Translations under genes and position numbers: made by a program
Shown: in pieces, positions 54,486 through 64,000 of the stretch
How positions within the stretch are numbered: position 1 is the first letter of the stretch
Layout: every line of letters begins with the position of its first letter
The notes under the pieces: generated by a model
Told to the model about the DNA's origin: nothing
What the model saw: the letters and a program-made list of their open reading frames with translations, nothing else
The model's database searches: none
Source of the DNA: JACRCT01 sp049841135
GTDB lineage: Bacteria > Myxococcota > Myxococcia > Myxococcales > UBA5297
Direction of reading: 5' to 3'
NCBI GenBank assembly: GCA_049841135.1
Contig: JASGHK010000004.1
Location: 372,001-436,000 of the forward strand
Length of the DNA: 64,000 nucleotides

Positions 54486-57400
54486 CTATCTCAGACAGGC
54501 GACGTGGTAGCTGACCTCGATCGTCGAGCCCGGCTCCGGGACCGCGAGCAGCTCGAAGTCGACGGCGGTGACCGTCCCGTTGTACTTCCAGCGGTCGTCA
54601 CCACTGGGGCCCTGCATCTCGTAGGGCACGCCGTCCACCTTGACGACGATGGGCTGGCTGAGGTCGGGGACGTTCGACAGGAAGAAGCGGGTGCGGTAGC
54701 CGAACGCATTCTGGCCCAGGGTCTCCAGCGTCTGGTTCCAGTCCTGTTCGCAGATGTTGCCGCGCACGCCGCCGGTGGAGTTGATCATCTGGAGGACGCG
54801 CGGGTAGAAGGCGTTCGAGCCGTCGCCACTCTGCGAGCAGGTGTTCTCGTCGTCCGGCCGCACGATGCCCGAGAACGAGAACATGTTCTGGTGGCGGAAG
54901 CCCTTGATGGTGAGCAGCGCGTTCACGTAGAAGCCCACCGGTGTGTCGTCCTGGTCGCCGGCGTCGGAGACGACGACCACCGCCAGGGTGGCCTCCTCGC
55001 GCAGGAAGCCGTTGTTGCAGCCGGTGAGGTTGGGGCTGGTCAGGGCCAGGTACGCCGGGCGGATGAGGAACTCGGTGTAGTTGCCGTCCGTGCCGACGTT
55101 GACGTTCTGCTTGAAGACCGTCTCGCCGTTGGAGGTCTGGGGGTTGATGATCTTCGGGCGGCTGTTGTTGAGCGGGATGATGCAGCCGTTCTCGTCGGGC
55201 GGGCTGCCGTTGTCCGTGGAGCCGCCGTGCGCTTGGTCCACGCCGGTGGTGGTGACGGCGATGTGGTAGTCGACGCCCTGCGCCAGCGCGAACTTGATGA
55301 ACGAGTCGAAGTTCGAGCCCAGGCTCGACTGCTCGTCGGACATGGAGCCCGAGTTGTCGACGATGAAGAGCACGTCGACCTTGGGCTGCGGGTCCTGGGC
55401 GAAGATGTCGGTCTGGATGGCGGTGGTGTCGCCGCGCCCGCTGATGGGCACGATGACGGTCACCTGCGAGCTCTTGACTGCGATGGTCGCCTGGTCCTGG
55501 CCGACGTCGACGGGTGAGTACCGGACCTTGAAGTCCACCGACGCGCCTGCCGCCAGGTTGTAGGGGAACATGGGGGTCGAGGTGACCTTGAACTCGGTCG
55601 ACCCGCCCTGCTGCATCTCGATGCTCTGCAGGGACTGGGCGGTGGTGCAGACGTTGTAGATGGTGAAGGTGCGGTCGCGCGAGTTGCAGTCCTTCTGGAT
55701 GACGCCGAAGTCGAGCTCGTTGGGCGCGATGAGCATGCAGCCCTTCTTGGTGGTGCCCGCCATCGGCACCTTGCCGTCCGGCGCGTCCGGGCTGGAGATG
55801 TAGAACTCCACGGAGCCGCCGTAGCTGCCGTCCACCTTGGGCGAGAAGCGAACCGGGACCCTCAGCGACTCGCCGCCGTTGACGTACTTGCCGTTCACCG
55901 CTCCGTCGACCAGCGTGAAGGTCGGCGAGGTGTCGCGGCTGAAGCCCAGGGTGGAGACGAGGCACTGGTCCGTCGTCTTGGTGGCCTTGTTGCGGATCTC
56001 GAAGGAGAGCACCAGGCTCTTGCCGGCCTCGACGTTGCCGTAATTGAGCTGCGGCGGGATGATCTCGTAGTTGCAGGGCGGCATGACCGCGCCGGCCGCG
56101 TAGATCTCGGTGATGGCGACGGGCTTGGCCGGGTCGTTGGAGTAGACCTTGAGCAGCGCCTTCTTGTCGCCTCCGCCGATGGGGGCGAACGTGACCGTCA
56201 CCTCCACGCTCTCGCCCGCCGCAATGCCCTTGCTCTCGTAGTCAACGGGCGGCCAGACCAGGGTGAACTCCGCGGGGTCGCCCTGGACCACCTCGAGCTC
56301 GGCCTGCTTGGGGTTCCAGCACATGCCGCGCTGGCAGATATTGGAGTTGTTGGCGGTGCAGTCGGTGTTCTTGGTGCAGGCGGTCGCTGCGTCGGGGACG
56401 ATGAGCTTGAGGTTGTCGTCAGTGGTGCCCTGGATGTCGGTGCCGACGTTGCTGATGATCACGCGGCGCTTCTGGTGGGTGTTCACCGCCACCGGGCCGA
56501 AGTCGACGCGATCCGTGGGCTGGAGCTCGATGGCCGGTCCGCCGCCGGTGCCCTGGAGCAGGAAGTAACCGGTGGGGCGCTTCTGGTCGGTCGACTCGAA
56601 GTCGAGCTTGCCGTTGTACTGGCCCAGCAGCGTCGGCAGGAACGACAGCGTCACCTTCACCGACTCGCCCTTCTTCACGGTGATGACGTCCGGGGTCTTG
56701 CCCTCGGCGTCCGGCTCGATCGCGAAGGCGTCGCCGCCCTTGGTCAGGTCCTGGGTCAGCGCGAGCGCGGAGACGTCGATGTCGCTGTTGCCGAGGTTCT
56801 TGAAGCCGATGCTGGCGGTGGCCTTGGCGTTCGGGTTGACGAAGCCGAAGTCCAGCAGGCACTCCCACTTCTCCTGGCCGGTGGAGGAGTCCTTGATCAG
56901 CACCCTCGGCTCGCACTCCAGGACCTGGTCGACGCCCTTTCCGACCAGCGGCAGCACTGCAGGCTGGCAGAACTCAGGGGCCGGGATGGAGAGCGCCGCG
57001 TAGTGCAGGCCGGCGTGGTTGGGCTTGAACTCCAGCGGCACCAGCAACTCCCCGTGCTCGGGGACGGTCTTGATGCCCGGCTCGAAGCTGCTGAACACGA
57101 AGACGCCCTTGTCGGCGTCCTCGAGGATCTTCTCGACGTTGACCTCCCATGGCTTCACGCTGTTGTTGGTGATCTTCACCATCATCCCGTAGCTCGTGCC
57201 GATCGCGACGTTGCCGAAGTCGACCGTGTCGTTGGGCGTGATGGCGCAGCCGCCGACGATGCTTTGGGCGGTGAGGTTGATCTTGAGCTTCCTCGTTGCT
57301 AGCCTCGCTGAGGACGACGGTGATGGTGCCTGCGTAGCTGGCGACCACCTTCGGCTCAAACAGGATCGAGAACTCCTTCTCAGTCGACGCCCCGAGCACC

Positions 57401-57714
57401 AGGCCGGTCGGGATCTCGTAGTTGAAGACCGCCGACGGGAACCCCTCGGAGAGCTTGATCTCGCGGATGGTCATGCTCGACGTGCCGATGTTCCGGATGA
57501 CGACCTTCTTCTCGATTCGGCTCTCGATGATTTGAGGGCCCCACTCGAGGGTCACTTCCTCCTTCTCGATCTCTTGGCCGGAACCGCTGATCTCGACGAT
57601 GCGACCGAGTCCCTTTGCTTCGGTGATGCGGGGGTCTTCACAACCACCACACCCTGGGAGGAAGGGAACAGTCAGCGAGAGCGTAGCGACGACGAACCAC
57701 TTGCTGTGGCGCAT
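54486..57714 (-). CDS. Giant surface lipoprotein with ASH-like repeats and a vWA domain (one apparent frameshift)
   Basis: About 1075 residues after correction. The signal peptide ends in the lipobox FLPGC. Five to six 'choice-of-anchor D'/ASPM-SPD2-Hydin-like beta repeats follow (DFGNVAIGTSYGMMVKITNN, DFGPVAVNTHQKRRVIISNV, and similar). A von Willebrand A domain near 700-900 has the MIDAS motif VLFIVDNSGSM. A short C-terminal beta domain (FRTRFFLSNVPDLSQ-like) ends the protein. vWA domains bind ligands through a metal ion, so an adhesion or surface-interaction role is likely. The N-terminal 145 residues are in another frame: the break at 57285-57291 is another GAGCTC to GAAGCTC change (minus strand), and removing the base joins EASNEE to LKINLTAQS. 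It lies directly upstream of the polyprotein gene on the same strand. Confidence 0.75.
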
Positions 57715-57886
57715 GGGTTACCTCGAGAACTTGGCGGTGCGGGAAGTCGCCTGTTCCGGCCAGAAACGAGCACCTCACTTTAGGCGTCCGCCTGGAGGGC
57801 CGTCAAGCGGCGGGATCGCCAATTAGCGCAAGAAATTCGCGCCCGTCGGCATGCGATTGACGTTTGGGTCGGTATACTGCGCCGCC

Positions 57887-58492
57887 ATGCATCCTCGCGC
57901 GATCCTCTTCGACCTCGACGGCGTACTCGTGAAGAGCAAGGAGGCCTGGTTCAGGAGCCTGGAGGAGGCCGGAAAGGCCTTCCGGGGCCGCGCCGTGACC
58001 CGCGAGGAGTTCGAACCCACCTTCGGCCAGGGCACCATCGCCGACGTCCGTGAGTTCGGCCTCTCCTGCACCGTCGCCGAGCTCGACCGCTTCTACACTG
58101 AGACCTTCCCCCGCTTCGCCTCCTGCATCTGGGTCCACCCCGACGCCGCCAAGCTCCTCGCGGACCTCAAGGCCTCCGGGCGAAGGCTGGCGCTGGTGAC
58201 CAACACGGTCTCGACGCTCACTCCAACAGTCCTAGCGGCCGCCGGCATCGACCGGAGCTTCGACCACCTGGCCTGCGCCGACCTCGTCCCCCACCCCAAG
58301 CCCGCCCCCGACCTGCCACTCTCCGCGCTGGCCGCCCTCGATCTCCGGGCGAGCGAGGCGTGGTTCGTAGGCGACTCGCGCTACGACCGCGAGTCGGCCA
58401 AGGCCGCCGGAGTGCACTTCGTGGGGCTGGGCATCGACGGCGACGCGCGCATCGAGGATCTGAGCGACCTGCGCAAGCTCCTGGAGGCCTGA
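57887..58492 (+). CDS. HAD-superfamily phosphatase (phosphoglycolate phosphatase-like)
   Basis: A 201-residue protein. HAD motif I is FDLDGVLVKS (nucleophile Asp), motif II is LVTNT, the conserved Lys is in PHPKPAPD, and motif IV is FVGDSRYDRESAKAAGV. A four-helix cap lies at about 15-80. This is the Gph/PGPase-like subfamily that hydrolyses small phosphorylated metabolites; the exact substrate cannot be told. I chose the ATG at 57887 as the canonical 'xxRAILFDLDG' start rather than the longer 57851 frame. Confidence 0.88.
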   Translation: MHPRAILFDLDGVLVKSKEAWFRSLEEAGKAFRGRAVTREEFEPTFGQGTIADVREFGLSCTVAELDRFYTETFPRFASCIWVHPDAAKLLADLKASGRRLALVTNTVSTLTPTVLAAAGIDRSFDHLACADLVPHPKPAPDLPLSALAALDLRASEAWFVGDSRYDRESAKAAGVHFVGLGIDGDARIEDLSDLRKLLEA

Positions 58493-58493
58493 G

Positions 58494-58510
58494 CCAGACT
58501 TTGAGTCTGG
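58494..58510. terminator. Short hairpin between convergent genes
   Basis: CCAGACT (58494-58500) pairs with AGTCTGG (58504-58510), loop TTG, immediately after the HAD stop codon and 17 bases before the stop of the convergent phosphodiesterase gene. It may serve as a weak bidirectional terminator. Confidence 0.4.
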
Positions 58511-58526
58511 GGCGCTCCGGCCCCAC

Positions 58527-61086
58527 TCACAGGCCTTGAAGCTTCTTCACCTCGGCGCCGGACTTCGCGTCTTCGGGCTTGGCCGGAGCGGGCTCGCCGA
58601 CGATCTTGCCGTCCTTGACCTCCGCCAGGGCGGGTCGCGGGCCGGCGCCGGCGATGGCCGCGGGCGGATAGTCGGGGCGGGTGTGGTAGATGCCGCCCAG
58701 GGTCCGGTAGAACGCGCGGGCGATCTCGTTCAGGTCGCGCAGGGTCAGGTCGCACTCGTCGAGCTGCCCGTCGGCGAAGATGCCGTTGATGATCTTCTGG
58801 ACCAGCGCCTGCAGCTTGGCGGGCGTCGGGTCCTGCATCGCGCGCGAGCTCGCCTCGACCGCGTCGGCGATCATCACCAGCGCCGCTTCGCGCGTCTGCG
58901 GCTTGGGCCCGCCGTACCGGTAGAGCGACTCCTCGACCTGCTGCGCGTCGGCCTTGCCTTCCTGATCCTTGAGCGCCTTGTGGAAGAAGTAGCCGACGAG
59001 CCGCGTGCCGTGGTGCTGCGGGATGGCGTCGGCGACCTGGCGCGGCAGCTTGTACTGGCGGGCCATCTCCCATGCCGTCGGTGACGTGGCGCTTGATGAT
59101 GAGCGCGCTCATCTGCGGCGCGAGCTTGTCGTGGCGGTTCTCGCTGCGCTGGTTCTCGGCGAAGTAGAGCGGGTTCTTGCCCTTGCCGATGTCGTGGTAG
59201 TAGGCGCAGACGCGCGCCAGGAGCGGGTTGGCCCCGATGGCCTCCGCGCCCGCCTCGACCAGGCTGCCGATGATGATCGAGTGGTGGTAGGTCCCGGGCG
59301 CCTGGACGATGAGTTCCTTGAGCGCCGGGTGGTTCAGGTTGGCGAGCTCCAGCAGCTTGATGTCGGTGGTGTAGCCGAAGGCGGCCTCCACCAGCGGCGT
59401 GACGCCCATGACCAGGATGGGGACGGCGATGGCGCCGCCGACGAACCCGGCGAGGCAGCCGACGACGGTCGCCCACCCGTCCATCTTGCTGGAGAGCAGC
59501 GCGAAGCAGAGCACCGCCACCGAGTTCACGAGGCCGGTGTAGAGCCCGGCGCGGAAGAGCGCGGCGCGGTCCTTGGCGCGAGCCACCCGCGCCGAGGCGA
59601 CGAGCGAGCCCAGCAGCGCGTAGAGCGCGAACTCCAGCGAGTTGCCGACCAGCACGCCCGCGAGCCCGGCGAAGATGATGCTGTAGACCACCGCCGCCTC
59701 GCTGGTGAGCACGAAGCGGATGAGCATCGCGCCCATGGCGAACGGCGCCGCCCAGTACAGCGTCTCGTTGCCGATCTGCGGGAACCGGTCGCGAAGGGCG
59801 TCGGCGATGGTGATGGAGAGGTTGATGATCCCCAGCGAGGTCACCATGGTCAGCGCGCCCAGCAGCGCGTCCTTGCGGGTCGGGCGGAAGCGGCGCAACG
59901 AGGAGCGGGCGAAGAAGTAGGCGACCGAGACCACCAGCATCGCGAACAGGCCGCCGCCCAGGCGCACCAAGAGGCTGTCCTCGATCTTCGTCTGGCTGCG
60001 GATGGCCGCGAAGATGACCAGGTGGCGGTGCTCGATCCGCTCACCGTCGCCGATGATCTTCTCGCCCTTCTTGAGCTGGATGACGACGGGCTTGACCGAC
60101 TCGCTGGCCGCCCGGCGCCGGTCGTCGGTCTCCTCCCGGTTGTTGCGCAGGTTGGCTCGCACCTCGCGGGACGCGAGCGTCGCCAGCGCCCGGCGCAGGG
60201 AGGCGGGCAGCTCCGCGGCCAGGTCCGAGGCCCAGCGCTCGGCCTCGACGCGGATCTCGTTCTGGTCGCGGATGGCGGAGACGTCGTTGAGCACCTTCTC
60301 GCCCACCACCACCCCGCCGCTCTTGCGGCGCACGGTGATCCCGCGTCCGGCCGAGAGGGCCAGGGGCTCGCGGTAGTCGGCCACCATCTGCCCGTTGGCC
60401 CGGGTGATGAGCTTCTCGGCCTCGTGCTCGACCTCTTCCGAGAAGCGGGCCTCCGCGAAGGCCTTGTACGACTCGTCGTCCAGGTGCGTCTCCAGGCGCC
60501 GCTGCCACTCCTCGCGGTGCTCGGAGTAGACCCGGGCGAGCGCCTCGGGCAGCGCCGCCGGCTGGGCAGGCTGCTCGTCCTTCTTGGCCGGCGCGACGGC
60601 CTTCTTCGGCGCCTCGACCCGGGCGTCCACGGGAGGCGCGAGCTTCTGCCGGGTCTCGGCGTCCCGCCCGGTGTCGCGCATGTACTTGAAGGCCGACCGC
60701 AGCCGCTCCACCGCCGCCTCGGCCACCGTCACGTCGTAGTCGTAGACCGGCAGGATGGCGTCGCGGGCCTCGTCGCGCTTGCGCCGCGTCGTCTCCTCGT
60801 CCGGGATGTCGTAGTCGCGGGTGGCCTTGACCACCGTGTTCGAGAACTGGCCGATGGAGTCGTCGCCGTAGGGAATTCGCTGGGCGAAGAACCCCGGGGT
60901 CAACAGGTAGGCGCAGGCCAGCCCCACCACCCCCAGCACCGTGAGGTTGGCGGCCCGGTTGAGCCAGCGCGCCCGCCGCTCGTCGGGGCCGGGCGCCCGC
61001 TCCGGCGCGGAGTCCGACTTCCCCGTCACGGGGCCAGCGACGGCCGCGGTCGTCTTGCTCGAGTCCGCTTTGGGGTCGTTGGCCAT
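58527..61086 (-). CDS. 7TM-HD phosphodiesterase, PgpH-like (probable c-di-AMP hydrolase; one apparent frameshift)
   Basis: About 852 residues after correction. It has a cytosolic N-terminus, one transmembrane helix (about 38-58), and a large extracytoplasmic 7TMR-HDED-like domain (about 60-390). Seven transmembrane helices follow (about 400-600, for example LLVRLGGGLFAMLVVSVAYF). A cytosolic HD phosphohydrolase domain (about 615-800) has APGTYHHSIIIGSLVEAG and AYYHDIGKGKNP. This architecture is that of PgpH, a c-di-AMP phosphodiesterase. The frame breaks near 59070 (ATGGGAGATGG for an expected ATGGAGATGG), inside the HD domain; removing one G restores it. I chose the ATG at 61086. Confidence 0.85.
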
Positions 61087-61238
61087 GGCGTAGAAACGAA
61101 ACTGCCGCGCAGCGACGCGCGGCGGGGAGGGATCGTGCACGACCCGAGCAGGCTTTTCAACCGCGACGCGGGGTTGGACTGGTTGGCCGCCTCACGGCGG
61201 TCCTTGACGCGCTCCCTTGGCTGGGGCTACCCCAAGGC

Positions 61239-61529
61239 ATGGCGCGCTCCGAATTCAACGACCTGAAGTCCTCTCTGTCCAAGGCCTTGCGCCAGGTCGC
61301 CGAGACCGGGTCGGCGAGCTTGCTCTCCCCTGTCTGGGGGGAGGCCGTTGGGGAGGGCCTGGCAGCCCACGCCCGCCCCGTCCGGCTGGTCGACGGGGCC
61401 CTGACGGTCTCGGTTCGCCGCGAGTTTGCGGCCATCCTCGCCGCCGAAGAGGCGACCCTGCGCGAGCGTCTCAACGCGCGATTGGGTCCGCGCGCCGTCC
61501 AGGTCATCCACTTCGTCACCGAGAGCTAG
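61239..61529 (+). CDS. DciA-like (DUF721) protein
   Basis: A 96-residue protein: FNDLKSSLSKALRQVAET, then SLLSPVWGEAVGEGLAAHAR and SVRREFAAILAAEEATL. This fits DUF721/DciA, which includes the replicative helicase loader/operator of many bacteria; the domain is KH-like. It is too short for the C-terminal extension found in full DciA, so the helicase role is uncertain. It is followed 7 bases later by the CAP-domain gene on the same strand. Confidence 0.75.
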   Translation: MARSEFNDLKSSLSKALRQVAETGSASLLSPVWGEAVGEGLAAHARPVRLVDGALTVSVRREFAAILAAEEATLRERLNARLGPRAVQVIHFVTES

Positions 61530-61536
61530 ACCCCGA

Positions 61537-62736
61537 ATGACGATCGCCTGCGCCCCCCGCCCTGCCCTCGCCCGCCTCGCCGCTCCCTTCGCCGTCATCC
61601 TCGCGCTCCTCCTCCCGATCGAGGCGGCGGTGGGCGCGGAGCCGGGGGCCCGCCCCGAGGCGCGCATCGAAGCGGCGATCGCGCGCGCCTACCGTGCCGC
61701 CGGAGCCCCGGGGGTGCCCAAGGCCGACACCGCGCTCTCCCGCGCGGCCCAGGCCATCGCCCGACGTGCGGTCTCGGAGGGGCTCTCCGCGGCCACGGCC
61801 AACGACGCCGTCGCGCGCGAGCTCTCGATGGCGGGGGGGTGGGATCCGATGCCCCGCGTCATCGCCGCCCGCTCCCCGGCCGCCGACCTCGCGGTCCAGG
61901 CCGTCGAAGGGCGCGAGGACCTGGCGAGCATGCCCGCCACGCGCCTCGGAGTGGGGATCGCCGCGGGAGCGCCGGAGGTGGTCATCGTCCTGCTCGCCGA
62001 CCGCAAGGCGGTGCTCGACCCGGTGCCGCGCAAGGTGCCGGTCGGCGCGATCGCCGAGGTCTCCGGCAAGCTCGTCTTCCCGCTCTACGACGGCAAGGTC
62101 ATCGTCTCCGGCCCGCGCGGCATCCAGGAGGTGCGGGGCGAGCAGACCGGCGAGCGCAACGCCTTCTCGGCCCCGGTCTCCTTCCCGTCGGCGGGCGAGT
62201 ACACCGTGGAGGTCGTCGCCCAGAGCGTCAAAGGCCCGGAGGTCGCCGCGCTCTTCCGCGTCCAGGTCGGCTCGAGCAAGGAGCAGCAGGCGGAGGCGGC
62301 CGCAGCGGCTCCCCCGCTCGCCGCCGAGAGCGCCGACCTGGCCAAGGCCGAGGCCCAGGTCCTCTCGGCCATCAACGCCCGCCGCAAGGCCGCGGGGCTC
62401 AAGCCCTTGGCGCGCAGCGCGACCCTGGACTCGGTGGCCAGCGCCCACAGCGCGGAGATGGCGAGCCTGGGCTACTTCGCCCACGTCTCGCCGGTCTCCG
62501 GCGACCTGACCGCGCGGCTGGCCAAGGTGGGCTTCGCCTACCGGCGCGTGGCCGAGAACCTGGGCGAGGCCGGCTCGGCGCTCGACGCCCACCGGGGCAT
62601 CGAAGCCTCTCCGGGCCACCTGTCCAACGTGCTCGACGCCGAGGTCGAGCTCGTCGGCCTGGGGACCGCGCGGGTGAGGCGCGGCGAGATCGACAACGTG
62701 CTGCTCACCGAGGTCTTCGCGCGCGCCGCCCGGTGA
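61537..62736 (+). CDS. Secreted CAP/SCP-domain protein
   Basis: A 399-residue protein. A signal peptide (about 1-33, ending VGAEPGA) leads to an Ala-rich N-terminal helical region, a central Ig-like beta domain (about 155-245, PVGAIAEVSGKLVFPLYDGK), and a C-terminal CAP domain (about 270-395: LSAINARRKAAGLKPLARS, ASAHSAEMASLGYFAHVSP, RVAENLGEAGS). CAP proteins are secreted and often bind lipids or act as effectors; the catalytic status is unknown. It follows the DciA-like gene by 7 bases and is followed by a separate gene at 62795. Confidence 0.75.
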   Translation: MTIACAPRPALARLAAPFAVILALLLPIEAAVGAEPGARPEARIEAAIARAYRAAGAPGVPKADTALSRAAQAIARRAVSEGLSAATANDAVARELSMAGGWDPMPRVIAARSPAADLAVQAVEGREDLASMPATRLGVGIAAGAPEVVIVLLADRKAVLDPVPRKVPVGAIAEVSGKLVFPLYDGKVIVSGPRGIQEVRGEQTGERNAFSAPVSFPSAGEYTVEVVAQSVKGPEVAALFRVQVGSSKEQQAEAAAAAPPLAAESADLAKAEAQVLSAINARRKAAGLKPLARSATLDSVASAHSAEMASLGYFAHVSPVSGDLTARLAKVGFAYRRVAENLGEAGSALDAHRGIEASPGHLSNVLDAEVELVGLGTARVRRGEIDNVLLTEVFARAAR

Positions 62737-62794
62737 GCGTGCTATCGTCCGGCAGCGATTTCACATAACGCCTGAGGGGGTTGTTGGAGGAACG

Positions 62795-64000
62795 GTGGGT
62801 TACCCGTCAGCGGGGACGGTTTCCGACTGGCCGTCGGGCCGTGCCGAGCTCTACCGGGCGCTCATGTCGGTGCCGGGTCTGGAGCTCGCGCACTGGGTCG
62901 AGCCCCTCTTCATGGGCCTGCCCTTCCGCCTGGGAGAGACCGCGGCCGATGCGGCCTACCCCTTCGCGTTCGACGACGACTTCAACGACCTGGCGAACTT
63001 CGCGATCGACGACCTGGCGGACCTGTTGCGCCGCCGCCGCGAGACCGCGGAGAACCGGGCTTCCTCGGTGCCCGAAGTGGAGATCGGCGGGCGCGGGCTG
63101 CGACCCCCGACCTGGTCGCTCGCGCCGTTCATGGAGGGCTCGGCGGGGCTCTTCGCGGCGCGGCGCGGCGTGTTCCTCGACGCGGTCCTGGACACGGCGC
63201 TCTTCGAGGCGTGGATCCCGCGGGGCCACGGCGGCCCGCTCTTCGACCGGCTGACCCTGCTCTACGCCCGCCTGTTCGAAGAGGACAGCCGGGCGGGCTC
63301 CGGCGTCGCCCCCTCCCTGCTCGCGCTGGGCGTCCTGGGGACCATCGCCCACCTGGAGACCAAGAAGGCGCGGGCCAAGACGCTCGTCTCCCGCCAGTTC
63401 CCGCTCGAGCGGATCGACCGCACCGTGGGCTCGGCCCTCTTCTCCCTGGTCGAGGCCGCGCTGAGCGCCGCCCTTCCGGCCGCTCCCCCGACCTATGCGC
63501 TGCAGGCCCGCGCGCTGCTCTGCCCGCTCTCCTTCTATTCGTTCCGCCAGCAGCCGCTCTTGTTCGACGTCAACCCCTGGGGTCTGTCCGAGCCGTTCGC
63601 CAGCGCCGCGGACCGCGTCTGGCTGGCGCTGCTCGAGGAGAACCCCGACCCGCGGGACGGCGAGCGACGGCTGGCCGAGGCCTTCCATGGCGACCCCGAC
63701 CTCTTCAAGCGGGCGGCCGAGGCCGGCGGCGTGATGCTCATGCGGCGCCGGGTGCTCGACTGGCTGGCCATCTACGACGGCCACGACCCCGAGCTCTCCG
63801 CGGCGCTGGTGCCCGTCGCCGTCAACACCGAGGCCCTGTGCACCGCCCTCTCCGAGCCCAAGTCGCTGCTCGCCCGGCTGGCCCGGTTCGCCAAGACCCT
63901 CAAGCCCGACCCGGCCGGCGAGGCCGCGACCGCCGCGCTCGCCGACTCGCTCAAGCGGGGCGCGCTGCGCGAGGACACGGTGGCCGACGTCGCCACCGCC
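62795..64000 (+). CDS. Large unknown protein, 3' truncated by window edge
   Basis: Partial: 402 codons, running off the right edge without a stop. The GTG at 62795 has TTGGAGG at the right spacing. It reads MGYPSAGTVSDWPSGRAELY and onward with no stop codon to the edge. It is acidic at first (DDDFNDLANFAIDDLADLL) and mostly helical, with no signal peptide or transmembrane segment seen. I recognise no motif or family. It is probably co-transcribed with the CAP-domain gene 58 bases upstream. Confidence 0.55.
   Translation, partial: MGYPSAGTVSDWPSGRAELYRALMSVPGLELAHWVEPLFMGLPFRLGETAADAAYPFAFDDDFNDLANFAIDDLADLLRRRRETAENRASSVPEVEIGGRGLRPPTWSLAPFMEGSAGLFAARRGVFLDAVLDTALFEAWIPRGHGGPLFDRLTLLYARLFEEDSRAGSGVAPSLLALGVLGTIAHLETKKARAKTLVSRQFPLERIDRTVGSALFSLVEAALSAALPAAPPTYALQARALLCPLSFYSFRQQPLLFDVNPWGLSEPFASAADRVWLALLEENPDPRDGERRLAEAFHGDPDLFKRAAEAGGVMLMRRRVLDWLAIYDGHDPELSAALVPVAVNTEALCTALSEPKSLLARLARFAKTLKPDPAGEAATAALADSLKRGALREDTVADVATA

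Noticed and set aside
47510..54514. Very long open frame on the + strand opposite the giant surface gene
   Set aside because: It is an antisense shadow produced by the strong codon bias. Its translation is Gly/Ala/Arg/Val-low-complexity, while the minus-strand frame shows clear domains and signals.
1..64000. CRISPR array, prophage, IS element, rRNA or tRNA genes
   Set aside because: I read both strands for repeat-spacer periodicity, transposase motifs and tRNA cloverleaf features and found none. The only interspersed repeats are the 59-bp arms and the heptamer arrays.

Overview
The window is about 64 kb of very GC-rich chromosome that looks like Myxococcota (the former myxobacterial Deltaproteobacteria). 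The evidence is GC-saturated third codon positions, MYXO-CTERM-type C-terminal tails, a PEGA-domain Ser/Thr kinase beside typical PP2C and OmpA/TSP3 genes, several Cys-rich 'xxCxxGxxC' lipoproteins, and many Asp/Ala-rich lipoprotein linkers. I saw no phage, IS element, CRISPR array, rRNA or tRNA. Most genes are chromosomal housekeeping or cell-envelope genes.

Layout. 0-2.6 kb: a leftward operon of a c-type cytochrome lipoprotein, a porin and an HTH regulator (partial), behind a three-unit 10-bp repeat operator. 2.9-6 kb: a large AsmA-like envelope protein. 6.1-13.9 kb: a PHP-domain lipoprotein, a coiled-coil lipoprotein, a membrane protein, mutL, an acidic small protein, and an ECF sigma/FecR-type anti-sigma pair. 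13.9-15 kb: an intergenic kilobase with a 59-bp inverted repeat pair. 15-24 kb: a Cys-rich lipoprotein, a PBP1C-like transpeptidase, protoporphyrinogen oxidase, System II cytochrome c maturation (ResB-CcsA) and a lone iron-sulfur sugar-dehydrase-like DegT protein. 24-26.7 kb: kptA, a lipoprotein and a SWIM-ligase-WGR DNA ligase. 26.7-33.5 kb: a Cys-rich lipoprotein, an M48 protease, a hydrolase, and OmpA/TSP3 with a DUF4398 lipoprotein. 33.5-41 kb: PP2C, recN, a DUF2259 protein, a degenerate SDR, a small protein, nadK, a CBS protein and a Nei-type glycosylase. 41-46.6 kb: the Ser/Thr kinase with three PEGA domains, small proteins, cutA and a TraB-like protein. 46.6-57.7 kb: two giant surface genes. 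57.9-64 kb: a HAD hydrolase, a PgpH-like HD phosphodiesterase, a DciA-like protein, a CAP-domain protein and a partial unknown.

The most striking object is the 7.8-kb leftward reading frame at 46610-54388. It encodes three complete secreted proteins in one uninterrupted frame. Each of the first two ends in a MYXO-CTERM-like tail whose Arg cluster is directly reused as the positive n-region of the next protein's signal peptide. It reads like a self-consistent secretory polyprotein.

A second global feature is a set of single-base apparent frameshifts in otherwise well-preserved genes (AsmA, Cys-rich lipoprotein, PBP, hemY, recN twice, SDR, surface vWA protein, HD phosphodiesterase, PP2C). Nearly all are +1 insertions. 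Four are the same change, GAGCTC to GAAGCTC (either strand), so they are probably systematic sequence errors rather than decay. I annotate these genes across their full span.

Functional links: heme synthesis (hemY) and cytochrome c maturation (ResB-CcsA) fit the lipoprotein cytochrome/porin operon. MutL, RecN, Nei and the WGR ligase form a scattered DNA-repair complement. The PEGA kinase and PP2C phosphatase could be opposing signalling enzymes. All of this is read from sequence and remembered family features; no database search was run.
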